Positions 1 through 9,305 of a stretch of DNA of 51,052 bases are shown one piece after another. Origin of the DNA: Firmicutes bacterium M10-2 (GTDB taxonomy: Bacteria; Bacillota_I; Bacilli_A; Erysipelotrichales; Erysipelotrichaceae); assembly GCA_000403415.2 (NCBI GenBank), contig KE159697.1, forward strand, positions 1 through 51,052. The letters run 5' to 3'. Position 1 is the stretch's first letter, and each line of letters starts with the position of its first letter. The notes beneath the pieces are model-generated. The model was not told the DNA's origin. It ran no database searches and saw only the letters and a list, made by a program, of their open reading frames with translations. Both the position numbers and the translations under genes were made by a program.

Positions 1-5
1 AATGA

Positions 6-81
6 TGGCGCCTGAAACAAGACTCGAACTTGTGACCTGCCGGTTAACAGCCGGATGCTCTACCGACTGAGCTATTCAGGC
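6..81 (-). tRNA. tRNA-Asn (GTT), CCA encoded
   Basis: A complete cloverleaf reads on the minus strand. The acceptor GCCTGAA pairs with TTCAGGC, followed by discriminator G and an encoded CCA. The anticodon loop CTGTTAA, closed by CCGG/CCGG, places GTT at the anticodon. The T arm carries GTTCGAGTC. A promoter lies directly upstream at 101-129. Confidence 0.95.
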
Positions 82-100
82 ATTTCCTCAATGCCTATAC

Positions 101-129
101 ATAATAGCATTCTCTTTTGAAAAACGCAA
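101..129 (-). promoter_or_regulatory. Promoter of tRNA-Asn
   Basis: Minus-strand TTGCGT, a 17-nt spacer and TATTAT, with an extended -10 TGC just before it. The -10 box lies about 20 nt upstream of the tRNA 5' end, which suits a stable-RNA promoter. Confidence 0.7.
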
Positions 130-224
130 ATCTTTTTTGCAACTTTTTCTTTTCCGAGGATTCAGGCCATTCGATGCACTCTTTCTCTTTTTTTATGCTA
201 TTATTTTTTCCGAGGTGATACCCA

Positions 225-1097
225 TTGATCAAAGCAATCATTATGGACATGGACGGAACCTTGTTAAATTCGGAAAACAAGATTTCGCCTGCCACAAAAG
301 AAAAACTCATTGAACTTGAAAAAAAAGGAGTCCGTCTAATCTTAGCAAGCGGACGCTCCTATACACGACTTTTACCATACGCCAAGGAATTGGAGATGGA
401 AAAATACAATGGCATGCTTATCGAAGTCGATGGCATCGCATGGTACGACCTAAGTTTGGGAAAACGTCATGTGCTCAAAAAAATGAAGCCCGAAGAAATC
501 TATTCGATCTTTCAGTATTTAATGAATCTCGAATGTGAAACGATGGCTTGCTTCGACGATGGATTGTTCGACTTTTTTCCGCAAACTTTACGTCCGATCA
601 AAGAAAAAGTTCGTCAAGAACAGCATTTGCCGATCGATTTTCCTTGGACTGCCGGTCCATGGGGATGGTTGGCTGATATGCGTGACGGATATCCGAACAT
701 CAAATACATTCATAAAGCCGATGAGATCACAATGCCTATCAATAAACTGCAAATCATGCAGGATGAAGATCAGCTCATAGAAATCTACAACGATCTGAAA
801 GCGACATACGGCAACAAATTTGAGATCTTTCGAACAACACCAAGACAACTTGAAGTTCTTCCTTACGGGTTTTCCAAAGGAAAGACTCTTCTCTATTTAA
901 TGAACTTGAATGAATGGAAAGAAGATGAAATCGTTGCGTTCGGTGACGGAGAAAACGATGTTTCTATGTTCGAAATCGTCAAGCACTCATTCGCAATGGG
1001 CAACGCCAAAGAGTTTGTGAAAGAAAAAGCCGCGCAAACGACCCTCTCAAACAACGAAGACGGCATTGTACATGCCCTTCAGTCGTTTGAAGTATAA
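225..1097 (+). CDS. HAD-superfamily phosphatase, Cof type
   Basis: A 290-residue Cof-type (HAD class IIB) hydrolase, a family that dephosphorylates sugar phosphates, FMN or similar small phosphates in the cytoplasm. Motif I is DMDGT near residues 8-12, with nucleophile and acid/base aspartates; the late metal motif GDGENDVSMF lies near residue 240. The length is normal for the family. The start is TTG preceded by GAGGTG at a good distance; no ATG is better placed. The antiporter gene follows after 13 nt and may be cotranscribed. The substrate cannot be read from sequence. A second, unrelated member of the same family lies at 6988-7809. Confidence 0.85.
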   Translation: MIKAIIMDMDGTLLNSENKISPATKEKLIELEKKGVRLILASGRSYTRLLPYAKELEMEKYNGMLIEVDGIAWYDLSLGKRHVLKKMKPEEIYSIFQYLMNLECETMACFDDGLFDFFPQTLRPIKEKVRQEQHLPIDFPWTAGPWGWLADMRDGYPNIKYIHKADEITMPINKLQIMQDEDQLIEIYNDLKATYGNKFEIFRTTPRQLEVLPYGFSKGKTLLYLMNLNEWKEDEIVAFGDGENDVSMFEIVKHSFAMGNAKEFVKEKAAQTTLSNNEDGIVHALQSFEV

Positions 1098-1110
1098 AGA
1101 AAGGATCCTT

Positions 1111-2037
1111 ATGGCTTATCTCATTTTACTGATTGGAATGACACTCCTTATCAAAGGCGCCGATCTCTTTGTAGATGGCAGCGCATCCATCGCATACAAA
1201 TTCAATATTCCGACTTTCATTGTCGGTCTTACGATTGTCTCTTTAGGAACGTCCTTGCCGGAACTAAGCGTTTCCTTAACCGCTACACTTGCAGGAAGCA
1301 ATGAGCTCGCCCTATCCAATGTGGTTGGCAGCAACATTTTCAATACTTTAGTTGTCGTCGGCTGCTCCGCACTCATGAAACCTTTTGTGATCAATCAAAA
1401 GATCATCAAGCGGGATCTTCTTTGGAACATTTTCATCACATTCGTTTTGCTATTGGCAGTATTTAACCAAAAGCTGACATTTGTGAACGGAATCGTGTTC
1501 CTTGTCCTGCTTGTCATTTATATTTACACATTGATCAAAAGCACAAAAGATCATCCTCAGGAGCAAAACGAAGAAGACGAAGAAAAGATCATGCCAATTT
1601 CAAAAAGTCTACTGTTCATTTGTATCGGTGTCGCCGGAATCATTTTCGGAGGAAATCTGGTTGTCGATAACGCAACATGGATTGCCAAGCAATGGGGCAT
1701 GTCCGAAACTTTGGTCGGATTGACAATCGTTTCTGTCGGAACCTCTTTGCCGGAACTTGTCACAAGCATGGTAGCTGCAAAAAAAGGAGAGTCCGGACTC
1801 TCCTTGGGAAACGCAATTGGAAGCAATATCATGAATATCGCATTCATCTTAGGTACAGCAGCAACTTCCTCGATCCTCAGCGTCACCTTGTTCAATCAAA
1901 TTGATATCGTTATTTTATGCGCGATTGCCCTGCTCTTATATTTCATGACAATGCGCAACGACAAGATGAGTCGTCCACGCGGAGCATTGATGGTCGGTTT
2001 GTATATTCTCTACGCCATTTACATTATTTTACGATAA
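1111..2037 (+). CDS. Ca2+/cation antiporter, YrbG-like (CaCA family)
   Basis: An inner-membrane exchanger of 308 residues with about ten hydrophobic segments. The two alpha repeats that define the CaCA family are clear: GTSLPELSVS ... GSNIFN in the first half and GTSLPELVTS ... GSNIMN in the second, related by inverted topology, with the conserved acidic residue in each PEL motif. A short acidic linker (EEDEE) separates the halves. The ATG at 1111 was chosen because AAGGATC sits just upstream; an in-frame TTG further upstream would overlap the HAD gene. The transported pair, probably Ca2+ against Na+ or H+, is inferred from the family. A terminator follows directly. Confidence 0.9.
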   Translation: MAYLILLIGMTLLIKGADLFVDGSASIAYKFNIPTFIVGLTIVSLGTSLPELSVSLTATLAGSNELALSNVVGSNIFNTLVVVGCSALMKPFVINQKIIKRDLLWNIFITFVLLLAVFNQKLTFVNGIVFLVLLVIYIYTLIKSTKDHPQEQNEEDEEKIMPISKSLLFICIGVAGIIFGGNLVVDNATWIAKQWGMSETLVGLTIVSVGTSLPELVTSMVAAKKGESGLSLGNAIGSNIMNIAFILGTAATSSILSVTLFNQIDIVILCAIALLLYFMTMRNDKMSRPRGALMVGLYILYAIYIILR

Positions 2038-2060
2038 AGCGAGGTTACTCGCTTTTTTCA
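2038..2060 (+). terminator. Terminator of the antiporter gene
   Basis: The stem AGCGAG/CTCGCT with loop GTTA is followed by a run of T, immediately after the stop codon. An identical copy lies at 2253-2274. Confidence 0.85.
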
Positions 2061-2250
2061 GAGTGTTGACAAACTACCTATTTTGAAAAAATTAAATTTC
2101 AATAAAATAAAAGTGGGTAAAAAGGTCTAAAAAAAGAGTAATATTAGGTACTTAAATACCTCAAATTGCTCTTTTTTTATTCATTTGTGGGAGAAAAATA
2201 AAAAGCTGTGACAAAGCCGATTTGAAAAATCGACTTTGTCAACAGCCTGT
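2061..2250. repeat. Hairpin-rich insert between duplicated terminators
   Basis: No ORF is seen here. Two hairpins are visible: 2135-2172 (16-nt arms, 13 matches, followed by T7) and 2205-2245 (arms containing TGACAAAG and CTTTGTCA, extended by GCTG/CAGC). The insert is flanked by two identical 24-nt copies of a terminator (2035-2058 and 2250-2273). It looks like a small repeat element or a duplicated 3' end. Confidence 0.5.
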
Positions 2251-2252
2251 AA

Positions 2253-2274
2253 AGCGAGGTTACTCGCTTTTTTT
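2253..2274 (-). terminator. Terminator downstream of trkH (second copy)
   Basis: The same AGCGAG/CTCGCT hairpin as at 2038. It overlaps the last codons of trkH: the A-run encodes its lysine tail. On the minus strand only TTTA follows the stem, so termination in that direction would be weak; it is a better terminator for plus-strand transcripts. Confidence 0.55.
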
Positions 2275-3777
2275 GTGGACATGCCCGCTTTTTCTTCGCA
2301 GTTCCAGCAACGGAAACATAAAGATCAAAATCGGATAAATTTCCAATCGTCCCAGCAACATACAAAAAGAAAGAACGATTTTCGATAAGATCGAGAACAT
2401 CGCAAATGAACCGGTCGGACCGCAAAGACCAAGACCGGGACCCACATTTCCAAGACATGTATACACTGAAGTCAAAGTCGTTTCGAAATCAAAATTGTCC
2501 AGCGAAACAATCAATGTTCCCACCGTAATAATGATCATCCACGCGCAAAAGAACGCCAGACTTTGATCTACAATCTCTTTTTCCACGATTTTTCCGTCCA
2601 TTGTAATTGCTTCTACTTTTTTCGGATGCCATAGCTTTTGAACATTTAATTTGATTTTCTTAAGCAAGATCATCAAACGTGTCATTTTAAGGCCTCCGCC
2701 TGTACTTCCCGCACAAGCACCAACTACCATCAAAAAAAACAAGATCATTTTCGAAAAAGTCGGCCACAAGTTAAAGTCAGTTGTTGCATACCCTGTCGTG
2801 GTGATGATAGAAACAACCTGAAACGAAGAATACCGCAATGCATCGCCAAACGAATCATACATTGACCAAATGTTCAATCCAATCGCAAGCGCAGCAAGAA
2901 CTACAATACAAACATACCACTTCAGTTCTTCGTTTTTAAAAATCGGTTCAAAATCTTTGATCACCAGAAAAAAATACAAATTAAAATTGATTCCGAACAA
3001 GAACATGAAGATCATAATGACCGTTTCGAAGTAAACACTATGATACTCTCCGATACTGGCCGCATAAATTGCGAACCCTCCCGTACCGGCTGTGCCAAAT
3101 GTATTGCACAACGCATCAAACAGAGGCATTCCGCCAATCAATAAAAAGCACAACTCAATGATCGACAACGTCATATACAATCCGTATAAAATCATTGTAG
3201 TCGTCTTTAATCGAGAAACCAGTTTCGAAATCGTCGGTCCGGGTACTTCCGCACGCATGATATGCATTGTATGCTCATTACTTTTCGGCAGAAACGCCAA
3301 CACAAACACCAGAACTCCCATTCCGCCGATCCAATGCGTAAAGCTGCGCCAAAACAACATACAGCGTGACAACGATTCAATATCAGTTAGGATGGTCGCC
3401 CCTGTTGTCGTAAATCCGGATACCGTTTCAAAAAACGCATCCGTCAATGAAGGAATCTCTTGGGAAAAATAAAAAGGCAATCCTCCGAAAAAAGATACAC
3501 ACAGCCATACAAGCCCGACAGCAATCATTCCGTCACGCGCAAAATACGAGCTTTCTTTGACCTTCAATCGAGAAAGAAAAAGTCCCAAAACGATACAAAT
3601 CGCAATTGTGATCCCGAAAGCGCGCATTGGCATAAATTCACGATAGATCAAAGCGACAAAAACGGGAAGAAGCATGAATACAGAAAGAGCAATCAGCGCA
3701 AACCCAATCATATTCAAAATGACACGCCAGTTAAGTTTATTGATATTTCGATTAAGCCAAAATGTCATTGATATCAC
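2260..3777 (-). CDS. trkH: Potassium uptake protein TrkH, membrane subunit
   Basis: Ion-conducting subunit of the Trk/Ktr K+ transporter, about 505 residues with eight to ten membrane helices. The four pore loops are recognisable by their filter motifs: GFTTTGATI, GTAGTGGFA, TTTGYATTD and GNVGPGLG. The chosen start is GTG at 3777, because GGAAAGG lies five nt upstream; the ATG at 3768 has no well-spaced site and would drop three residues. The start overlaps the end of trkA, so the two are translationally coupled, as expected for an RCK regulator and its channel. The C-terminus runs into a duplicated terminator. Confidence 0.9.
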   Translation of the reverse strand: MISMTFWLNRNINKLNWRVILNMIGFALIALSVFMLLPVFVALIYREFMPMRAFGITIAICIVLGLFLSRLKVKESSYFARDGMIAVGLVWLCVSFFGGLPFYFSQEIPSLTDAFFETVSGFTTTGATILTDIESLSRCMLFWRSFTHWIGGMGVLVFVLAFLPKSNEHTMHIMRAEVPGPTISKLVSRLKTTTMILYGLYMTLSIIELCFLLIGGMPLFDALCNTFGTAGTGGFAIYAASIGEYHSVYFETVIMIFMFLFGINFNLYFFLVIKDFEPIFKNEELKWYVCIVVLAALAIGLNIWSMYDSFGDALRYSSFQVVSIITTTGYATTDFNLWPTFSKMILFFLMVVGACAGSTGGGLKMTRLMILLKKIKLNVQKLWHPKKVEAITMDGKIVEKEIVDQSLAFFCAWMIIITVGTLIVSLDNFDFETTLTSVYTCLGNVGPGLGLCGPTGSFAMFSILSKIVLSFCMLLGRLEIYPILIFMFPLLELRRKSGHVHKKSE

Positions 3778-5110
3778 GCAGCCCTTTCCGTTTCGAAATG
3801 ATGATGACCGTATCTCCAATCGTTATCCGCGTCATTCCTGTCGCAATCTTCGGTTCTCCGTGATGAGTCACAAACGCAATCAAGATACCGGATTTAAACG
3901 AAAGATCCTTGATGGGTTTGTTTAAAAACGAACAATTATCTCGGACCCGAAACTCCAACAATTCAATGGCTTCGTTTTTCATCTTGATCAGCGATTCCAC
4001 ATTGCTTCCAAGCGAATTCTGCATCGCCCGAACATAGGATACAATATGATTTGCGGTAATATTTTTCGGCGTGATTGCATTCTCCAAACCGAGTTTTTCA
4101 AGAATAAACCCCAATTCGACCCGATTTACTTTCGGAATGACGTGCTCAATTCCTTTCGCGTTGGCAAACATAGAAATAATGACATTTTCTTCGTCGTTAT
4201 CGGTCAGCGCAATAAAAGCGTCCATTGATTCCAAGTTTTCCGATAGCAGCAGTTCCTGATCGGTCCCATCACCTTCAATAACTGTCACAGTCGGAAACCG
4301 TTCAACCAACTTCAGACACTTCTCCGGATTCTTTTCGATAATCGTTACATAGATTCCCAGATCAAGAAGCATTAACGTCAAATAATATGTGATCCGTCCG
4401 CCTCCGATGATCATTACTTCTTTGATCTTGTTGTTTTTCAAAATCTTCAGTTCATTGAAAAAAGACTGCAAATCTTTGGTCCTTCCTGTTAAGGAAACTT
4501 TATCTCCTTCCAGGATTTCGGTCATACCGTTAGGAATCAAGTACTCCCCGTTGCGGTCAATCATGCAAAACAGCACGCTTTGATCATACGTTCGGGAAAT
4601 ATCCATTACTTTTTTTCCTTTTAACGGAGAATTTGCGAAAATCTTGATTTCCGCAATTTCCAATCGAGTCTTAGCTAGAGAATGCGTCTTTATCGAAGAA
4701 GAAAAACGCAATGCACGTCGGATTTCTCTGGCCGCCACCAGCTCCGGATTGATTTCCATTGAAAGTCCGAGTTCTTCCTTGACCATATGCAAAGAATCCA
4801 CGTATTCCGGTGTTCGAATTCTCGCAATCGTATGTTTGGCCCCCATCTTTTTTGCCAACAGACAGCTGATAATATTGATCTCGTCTTTTGAAGTAGCCGC
4901 AATCACCAGATCAGCATGATTGGCACCTGCCACCTTTAATGTATCCGGTGTCGCTCCATTTCCCAAGATTCCGACCACATCGAGCAAATTGCTCGTCTTT
5001 TCCAGGACAGCCGGCTTATTGTCGATCACTTTCACATCATGGCCTTCATGATCGAGCTGTTTCGCAAGCGCAAAGCCAACCTTCCCATCTCCGATAATAA
5101 CTATGTCCAT
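3752..5110 (-). CDS. trkA: Trk system K+ uptake regulator TrkA (two RCK domains)
   Basis: A 452-residue cytoplasmic gating subunit of the Trk channel. It holds two tandem RCK modules: the first opens with the nucleotide-binding glycine motif IGDGKVG at residues 5-11, the second with IGGGRITYYL near residue 230, each followed by a TrkA-C region. It binds NAD(H) or ATP/ADP in the family and assembles under TrkH. The ATG at 5110 follows AAGGAGAAG; the longer reading frame upstream has no ribosome binding site. It is the first gene of the trkA-trkH operon, with its own promoter at 5139-5167. Confidence 0.93.
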   Translation of the reverse strand: MDIVIIGDGKVGFALAKQLDHEGHDVKVIDNKPAVLEKTSNLLDVVGILGNGATPDTLKVAGANHADLVIAATSKDEINIISCLLAKKMGAKHTIARIRTPEYVDSLHMVKEELGLSMEINPELVAAREIRRALRFSSSIKTHSLAKTRLEIAEIKIFANSPLKGKKVMDISRTYDQSVLFCMIDRNGEYLIPNGMTEILEGDKVSLTGRTKDLQSFFNELKILKNNKIKEVMIIGGGRITYYLTLMLLDLGIYVTIIEKNPEKCLKLVERFPTVTVIEGDGTDQELLLSENLESMDAFIALTDNDEENVIISMFANAKGIEHVIPKVNRVELGFILEKLGLENAITPKNITANHIVSYVRAMQNSLGSNVESLIKMKNEAIELLEFRVRDNCSFLNKPIKDLSFKSGILIAFVTHHGEPKIATGMTRITIGDTVIIISKRKGLRDINDILA

Positions 5111-5138
5111 AATTCTTCTCCTTAAAACTTTTTCTTTT

Positions 5139-5167
5139 ATCGTAACGATTTGCCTGTTTTTTTTCAA
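5139..5167 (-). promoter_or_regulatory. Promoter of trkA-trkH
   Basis: Minus-strand TTGAAA, a 17-nt spacer and TACGAT. The -10 box is about 30 nt upstream of the trkA start. Confidence 0.5.
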
Positions 5168-5257
5168 CAAGCATTTCATGCTCTAGGCATCTTGCTTGGT
5201 CAAACCCTATAATTTTTGTATATTTTATTTAGAAAACCCAAGAAAGGAGCTTCCCTA

Positions 5258-5875
5258 ATGTTAACTGATGTTGTACTTTATACACTTGTCGGGTATTTAT
5301 CAGGCAGTGTATTATATTCTTTGCTGTATTCTAAAATCTTTCATATTTCCGATATCCGGATCAATTCACGCGATCACAATCCGGGCGTCGCAAATGCTTT
5401 TAAAAACGGAGGCTCCGCCTGTGGTATCTTTACTTTATTCGGAGATTTTTTCAAAGCCTTCATTCCTGTATTCTTGTATATCCACTTTACAAGCCATTCC
5501 TTGTCTTCGATTGGAGCCGCTTTCGTAATTGCCGCCCCTGTCATCGGACATATGTACCCGTTGTTTCATGGATTTAAAGGCGGAAAAGGAATTACCGCGA
5601 CTTTCGGCAGTCTGGCCGCTTTATTGCCGATTTGGCAGCCACTGACGCTGCTTGCAGTCTTATTCCTGTTTTTCTCAGGCGTGCTGGTTATTAAGCCAAA
5701 CTATTATCGCACCCTGATTACATATGCTGTATTCCTGCCATGCATAATGACTTTGAATATCAATATCGCCGTTGGCACCGGATGTATGATCATCGCTTTT
5801 GCGGTTATTGTTCGCTTGGTAACGAGCAAAGAAATCAAAGACGAATTCAAGATGGAACCAATATGGAAGCGCTAG
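5258..5875 (+). CDS. plsY: Glycerol-3-phosphate acyltransferase, PlsY family
   Basis: A 205-residue integral membrane enzyme of the PlsY family, which acylates glycerol 3-phosphate from acyl phosphate at the first step of phospholipid synthesis. About five membrane helices are visible, with the family motifs NPGVANAF near residues 45-52 (normally GSGNIGATN) and HGFKGGKGI near residue 105. The first motif is divergent, so this may be a second, specialised PlsY rather than the housekeeping one. The ATG at 5258 follows AAAGGAG. The next gene, a lipid glycosyltransferase, overlaps by 13 nt, which argues for a joint role in membrane lipid supply. Confidence 0.82.
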   Translation: MLTDVVLYTLVGYLSGSVLYSLLYSKIFHISDIRINSRDHNPGVANAFKNGGSACGIFTLFGDFFKAFIPVFLYIHFTSHSLSSIGAAFVIAAPVIGHMYPLFHGFKGGKGITATFGSLAALLPIWQPLTLLAVLFLFFSGVLVIKPNYYRTLITYAVFLPCIMTLNINIAVGTGCMIIAFAVIVRLVTSKEIKDEFKMEPIWKR

Positions 5876-6999
5876 TTCTTTCTTGTTCCACAGGAGGAGG
5901 ACATAACTCGGCGGCAAGATCTATTGTTCAGGAACTGCAGGAACAAGGAGTAAACGTGACTTTCTTTGATCCTTATTCCTTAAAAAACGATCATTTAGCC
6001 GATATTGTCGGAGAAACCTATATTAAATTTGTTCAACATACACCTTCTCTATTCGGCTTTATTTATCAAATCGGTGATGCTTACTCACGCATGCAGAATA
6101 AGATTCCTATCGTTTCTCCGGTATATCTTGCTCAAAAGAAAGTTTCTTTCTTACTGGAAAACTATTTAAAAGATCATTCGTTCGATGTTATCATAACGAC
6201 TCATTTGTTTTGCGGCGAAATGCTTACCCAAATCAAAAACCGAAAAGTTCCGCTTCCACCTGTTTATTTTGTGGCCACCGATTATACATGTTCTCCATTT
6301 GTGCAGGAAGTCAAAGCGGATTATTTCGTGATTCCCCACAAAGATCTGGTGCCGGACTTTACAGCCTATAAGATCCCGAAAGAAAAGCTCTTACCTTTCG
6401 GGATTCCGACCATGATGCAGTTTCATGAAAAAAAGGCAAAATCTCAAGCGAAACGATCCGCAGGACTTGATGAATGCAAAAAATACATTCTCATTTCCGG
6501 AGGAAGTATCGGTGTAGGTGATATTTACGATACGATCGATCAGCTGTTGACATTTATTCTCTCTCATAAAAATTATGAGATTCTCGTACTGGTCGGAAAC
6601 AATGAACATTTGTATGAAAACTTATCCCTTGCTTATCAAGGAGTACGACCGCTGCATTTGATCAAGCCAACCAATCAAGTTTATGACTATCTGAAAGCCA
6701 GCGAAGTTTTTATCTCAAAACCCGGAGGACTTTCTTCCACTGAAACCGCAGTGGCCCAAGTTCCGTTTTTGATCATTACTCCGATTCCGGGATGCGAAGA
6801 CAAAAACGCAGCTTTTTTCGAAAAATACGATATGGCGATATGGGTCAAAAACGTGCAGGACAACTTGCTGCCTGCATTATTAAAAGCACTTGATCCGCAA
6901 ATTGCACAAAAAATGCAGGAAGCCGACCGAAATACGATCGACCCTTATGCGGCAAAAAAAATCTTCAATCATATAAAAAAAGAAATATCAGCTTTTTGA
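5863..6999 (+). CDS. MGDG synthase/UgtP-like lipid glycosyltransferase
   Basis: A 378-residue GT28-type (MurG-like) glycosyltransferase of the monogalactosyldiacylglycerol synthase/UgtP group. These use UDP-glucose or UDP-galactose to glycosylate diacylglycerol at the inner face of the membrane. The N-terminal acceptor domain begins with the glycine loop STGGGHNSAARSI (residues 8-20), and the donor domain carries SKPGGLSSTE near residue 285. The ATG at 5863 lies inside the end of plsY, so translation is probably coupled. The 3' end overlaps the convergent HAD gene by 12 nt. Donor sugar and exact lipid acceptor are not determined by sequence. Confidence 0.85.
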   Translation: MEALVLSCSTGGGHNSAARSIVQELQEQGVNVTFFDPYSLKNDHLADIVGETYIKFVQHTPSLFGFIYQIGDAYSRMQNKIPIVSPVYLAQKKVSFLLENYLKDHSFDVIITTHLFCGEMLTQIKNRKVPLPPVYFVATDYTCSPFVQEVKADYFVIPHKDLVPDFTAYKIPKEKLLPFGIPTMMQFHEKKAKSQAKRSAGLDECKKYILISGGSIGVGDIYDTIDQLLTFILSHKNYEILVLVGNNEHLYENLSLAYQGVRPLHLIKPTNQVYDYLKASEVFISKPGGLSSTETAVAQVPFLIITPIPGCEDKNAAFFEKYDMAIWVKNVQDNLLPALLKALDPQIAQKMQEADRNTIDPYAAKKIFNHIKKEISAF

Positions 7000-7809
7000 T
7001 ATTTCCTCCATATGCTTGATTACACTGTATTCAAAAGCCGGTCCTATGACGGATCTGGCTTTTTCTTTTGCCGCCAAACATGCATTTTCCGGCGCATAAG
7101 AATGGGAAAAACGCGATAGCATGCTCAGATCATTTCCGCCATCACCATACACTGCTACCTCATCGTCTTTTAATCCCAAATACTTGGCAAGGATCGCAAC
7201 AGCATTTCCCTTTTGAGAGTTTACAGCTGTCAATTCGATCAAATCTTCGGAGCTTGGCGCATTGAGAATTTGATCTTGATGCACATCCAAAAATTCTGTC
7301 AATCGGACATACGATTTATGCTGATCGGTACGCATATTGACTTTGCAAACATCTGCATGCAAAATTTCTTCCTTGCTGGCATTAAATTTCATCCTAGGCA
7401 AAAAATCACGCATGAACCGTTCCTTCCACGCATCATCATCGTTGATATCCACTTTTTTACGGACATACGCCTCTTGAGAATGCATCGTATACGTTTTTTC
7501 AGGAGTGACAAAATCAAAAGGTAAATCATAAAACTCATCAATCAGCAAAGAAAGGATATCTTTCGGAAACAACTCCATATGAAGTATCGCATTCTCCTTA
7601 TCGAGTATCAAAGCTCCGTTCATACAAATCTTGTATACATCCCTTTCGATTTCGGGAATCGTACATTGTTTCGGACCACGTCCTGTGGCAATCGAAAACT
7701 CGGCACCCTGATCCAAAAGATCACGAATTCCCTGCACAATTCGCTCATCAAACTGATGATGCGCATTCAAAAGCGTTCCATCCAGATCGCTTGCAAATAA
7801 TTTAATCAC
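6988..7809 (-). CDS. HAD-superfamily phosphatase, Cof type
   Basis: A 273-residue Cof-type hydrolase. Motif I is DLDGTLL at residues 8-14, and the metal-binding motif GDGGNDLSML lies near residue 222. The start is GTG at 7809 with GGAGGAAG just upstream; it overlaps the stop of the MATE exporter by four nt (GTGA), so the two are translationally coupled. The last 12 nt overlap the convergent glycosyltransferase gene, leaving no room for a separate terminator. Substrate unknown; sugar or nucleotide phosphates are typical. Confidence 0.85.
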   Translation of the reverse strand: MIKLFASDLDGTLLNAHHQFDERIVQGIRDLLDQGAEFSIATGRGPKQCTIPEIERDVYKICMNGALILDKENAILHMELFPKDILSLLIDEFYDLPFDFVTPEKTYTMHSQEAYVRKKVDINDDDAWKERFMRDFLPRMKFNASKEEILHADVCKVNMRTDQHKSYVRLTEFLDVHQDQILNAPSSEDLIELTAVNSQKGNAVAILAKYLGLKDDEVAVYGDGGNDLSMLSRFSHSYAPENACLAAKEKARSVIGPAFEYSVIKHMEEISKS

Positions 7810-9173
7810 ACTTCTTCCTCCTTTAACACTTTTTTATAGTAGCGTGCAAACAAGACACAAGTTGTCATCACAGCAATCGTATCCGCAACCGGTTCCGATA
7901 AAAAGACGGCAAATGATCGATTCGCAAAGAAATTCGGTAAAATATAAATTAGAGGAATCAACAAAAATATTTTACGAAGCAAAGCCAAAAATAAAGAAGT
8001 TTTCGCATTTCCTAATGCAATGAATGTTTGCTGGCATGCAATCTGCGCTCCGAAAATCAAAGACATGGCCATATAAATACGCAAAGCCCAGCACGTATAA
8101 TCAATCAATGTCGAATCATTCGTGAACATTTGAGCAAGTATTTGAGGAGCAAACATTGAAACGGCCCACACAACAGTTGAATAGATCAAAGAAACACCAA
8201 GAAGCAATTTAAAAGTTTTTTTGATCCGTTCGTGTTTCCCGGCTCCGAAATTAAAAGAAATAATCGGCTGAGATCCTTGTGTCATTCCTTGGAGAGGGAG
8301 CATGGAAAACTGCATAACCGATGATAAAATTGCCATAGCTCCAACTGCCGTATCGCCTCCGTATTTCAAAAGAGATGAGTTAAAGCAAATATTCAATAAA
8401 CTTTCGGTAATCTGCATCACAAAAGGAGAAAGACCAAGCAACAGACAAGGACCTATGATCGACAGCGACAGCTTAAAATATCTTCTTTTAAGTTTCAAAT
8501 CACTATGTTCGGAGCGTAGAAACCATAAAACATAAATCGTAGAAAGACATTGGGAAGTGATGGTCGCGATAGCAGCCCCTTGAACACCCAAATCAAACAC
8601 AAAGATCAAGATCGGATCTAATAAAATATTGGCAATCGCTCCAATCAAAACGCTCGTCATTCCATACATCGTGTGCCCTTGTGTATTAATAAAGGCATTC
8701 ATACCTAGTGCGATTTGAACAAACAAGGTTCCGCACGCATAGATTCTCAAATAATCAAGCGCAAAAGGCAAAGTCGTTTCGCTTGCGCCAAAAAGATCAA
8801 GCATAGGTACCGCAACGATTTCAGTCAAAACAGTCAGGCAAATTCCAATCACAATCAGCAGCACGAAGCAATTACTCATAATGTGTTCGGCATTCTCCTT
8901 GTTCTTTTTTCCTAATTCGATGGCAGCCCTTGGCGCTCCTCCCATACAGACTAAACTGGAAAAAGCCGTAATGGCCATGATGATCGGCATTGTAACACCT
9001 ACACCGGTTAATGCCAACGCTCCGTGTTCGGGGATGTGCCCGATATACATACGGTCAACAACATTATAAAGCACATTAATTACTTGGGCGACGATACTTG
9101 GCAAAGCGAGTGAAAACAGTAATTTCGCAATGGATCCGCTTCCAAGATCGATTGATTTCATAGATTTTCTCAT
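7806..9173 (-). CDS. MATE family efflux transporter
   Basis: A 455-residue membrane protein with about twelve helices in two homologous MatE halves. The first helix holds LALPSIVAQVINVLYNVVDR, typical of the prokaryotic NorM/DinF-like branch. MATE proteins export cationic drugs, dyes or metabolites using Na+ or H+ gradients. The ATG at 9173 was chosen because AAAGGA lies six nt upstream; an in-frame start 18 nt earlier has no such site. It overlaps the following HAD phosphatase gene by four nt. Substrate unknown. Confidence 0.88.
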   Translation of the reverse strand: MRKSMKSIDLGSGSIAKLLFSLALPSIVAQVINVLYNVVDRMYIGHIPEHGALALTGVGVTMPIIMAITAFSSLVCMGGAPRAAIELGKKNKENAEHIMSNCFVLLIVIGICLTVLTEIVAVPMLDLFGASETTLPFALDYLRIYACGTLFVQIALGMNAFINTQGHTMYGMTSVLIGAIANILLDPILIFVFDLGVQGAAIATITSQCLSTIYVLWFLRSEHSDLKLKRRYFKLSLSIIGPCLLLGLSPFVMQITESLLNICFNSSLLKYGGDTAVGAMAILSSVMQFSMLPLQGMTQGSQPIISFNFGAGKHERIKKTFKLLLGVSLIYSTVVWAVSMFAPQILAQMFTNDSTLIDYTCWALRIYMAMSLIFGAQIACQQTFIALGNAKTSLFLALLRKIFLLIPLIYILPNFFANRSFAVFLSEPVADTIAVMTTCVLFARYYKKVLKEEEV

Positions 9174-9254
9174 AAATATTCCTTTCTTCATGCATTGAGT
9201 ATTGTATCAAACAAGAATAGGGCTTTACAATTGAATTTAAAAACAGGAGCTTCT

Positions 9255-9305
9255 ATGATGAATTTATATGAGGAGGACTTAAATTATGGCAAACAATCAT
9301 TATGA
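9255..9305 (+). CDS. Possible 16-residue leader peptide ORF
   Basis: An ORF of 16 codons (MMNLYEEDLNYGKQSL) starts with two ATGs, eleven nt or less after CAGGAG, and ends inside the next gene in another frame. The strong ribosome binding site of the downstream gene (GAGGAGGA) lies inside it, coding for its Glu-Glu-Asp. It might couple or tune translation of the next gene, or be chance. I recognise no family. Confidence 0.25.
   Translation: MMNLYEEDLNYGKQSL

Noticed and set aside
3460-3771. ORFs on the plus strand opposite trkH and trkA
   Set aside because: They mirror the coding bias of the real genes, have no ribosome binding sites and no recognisable domains.
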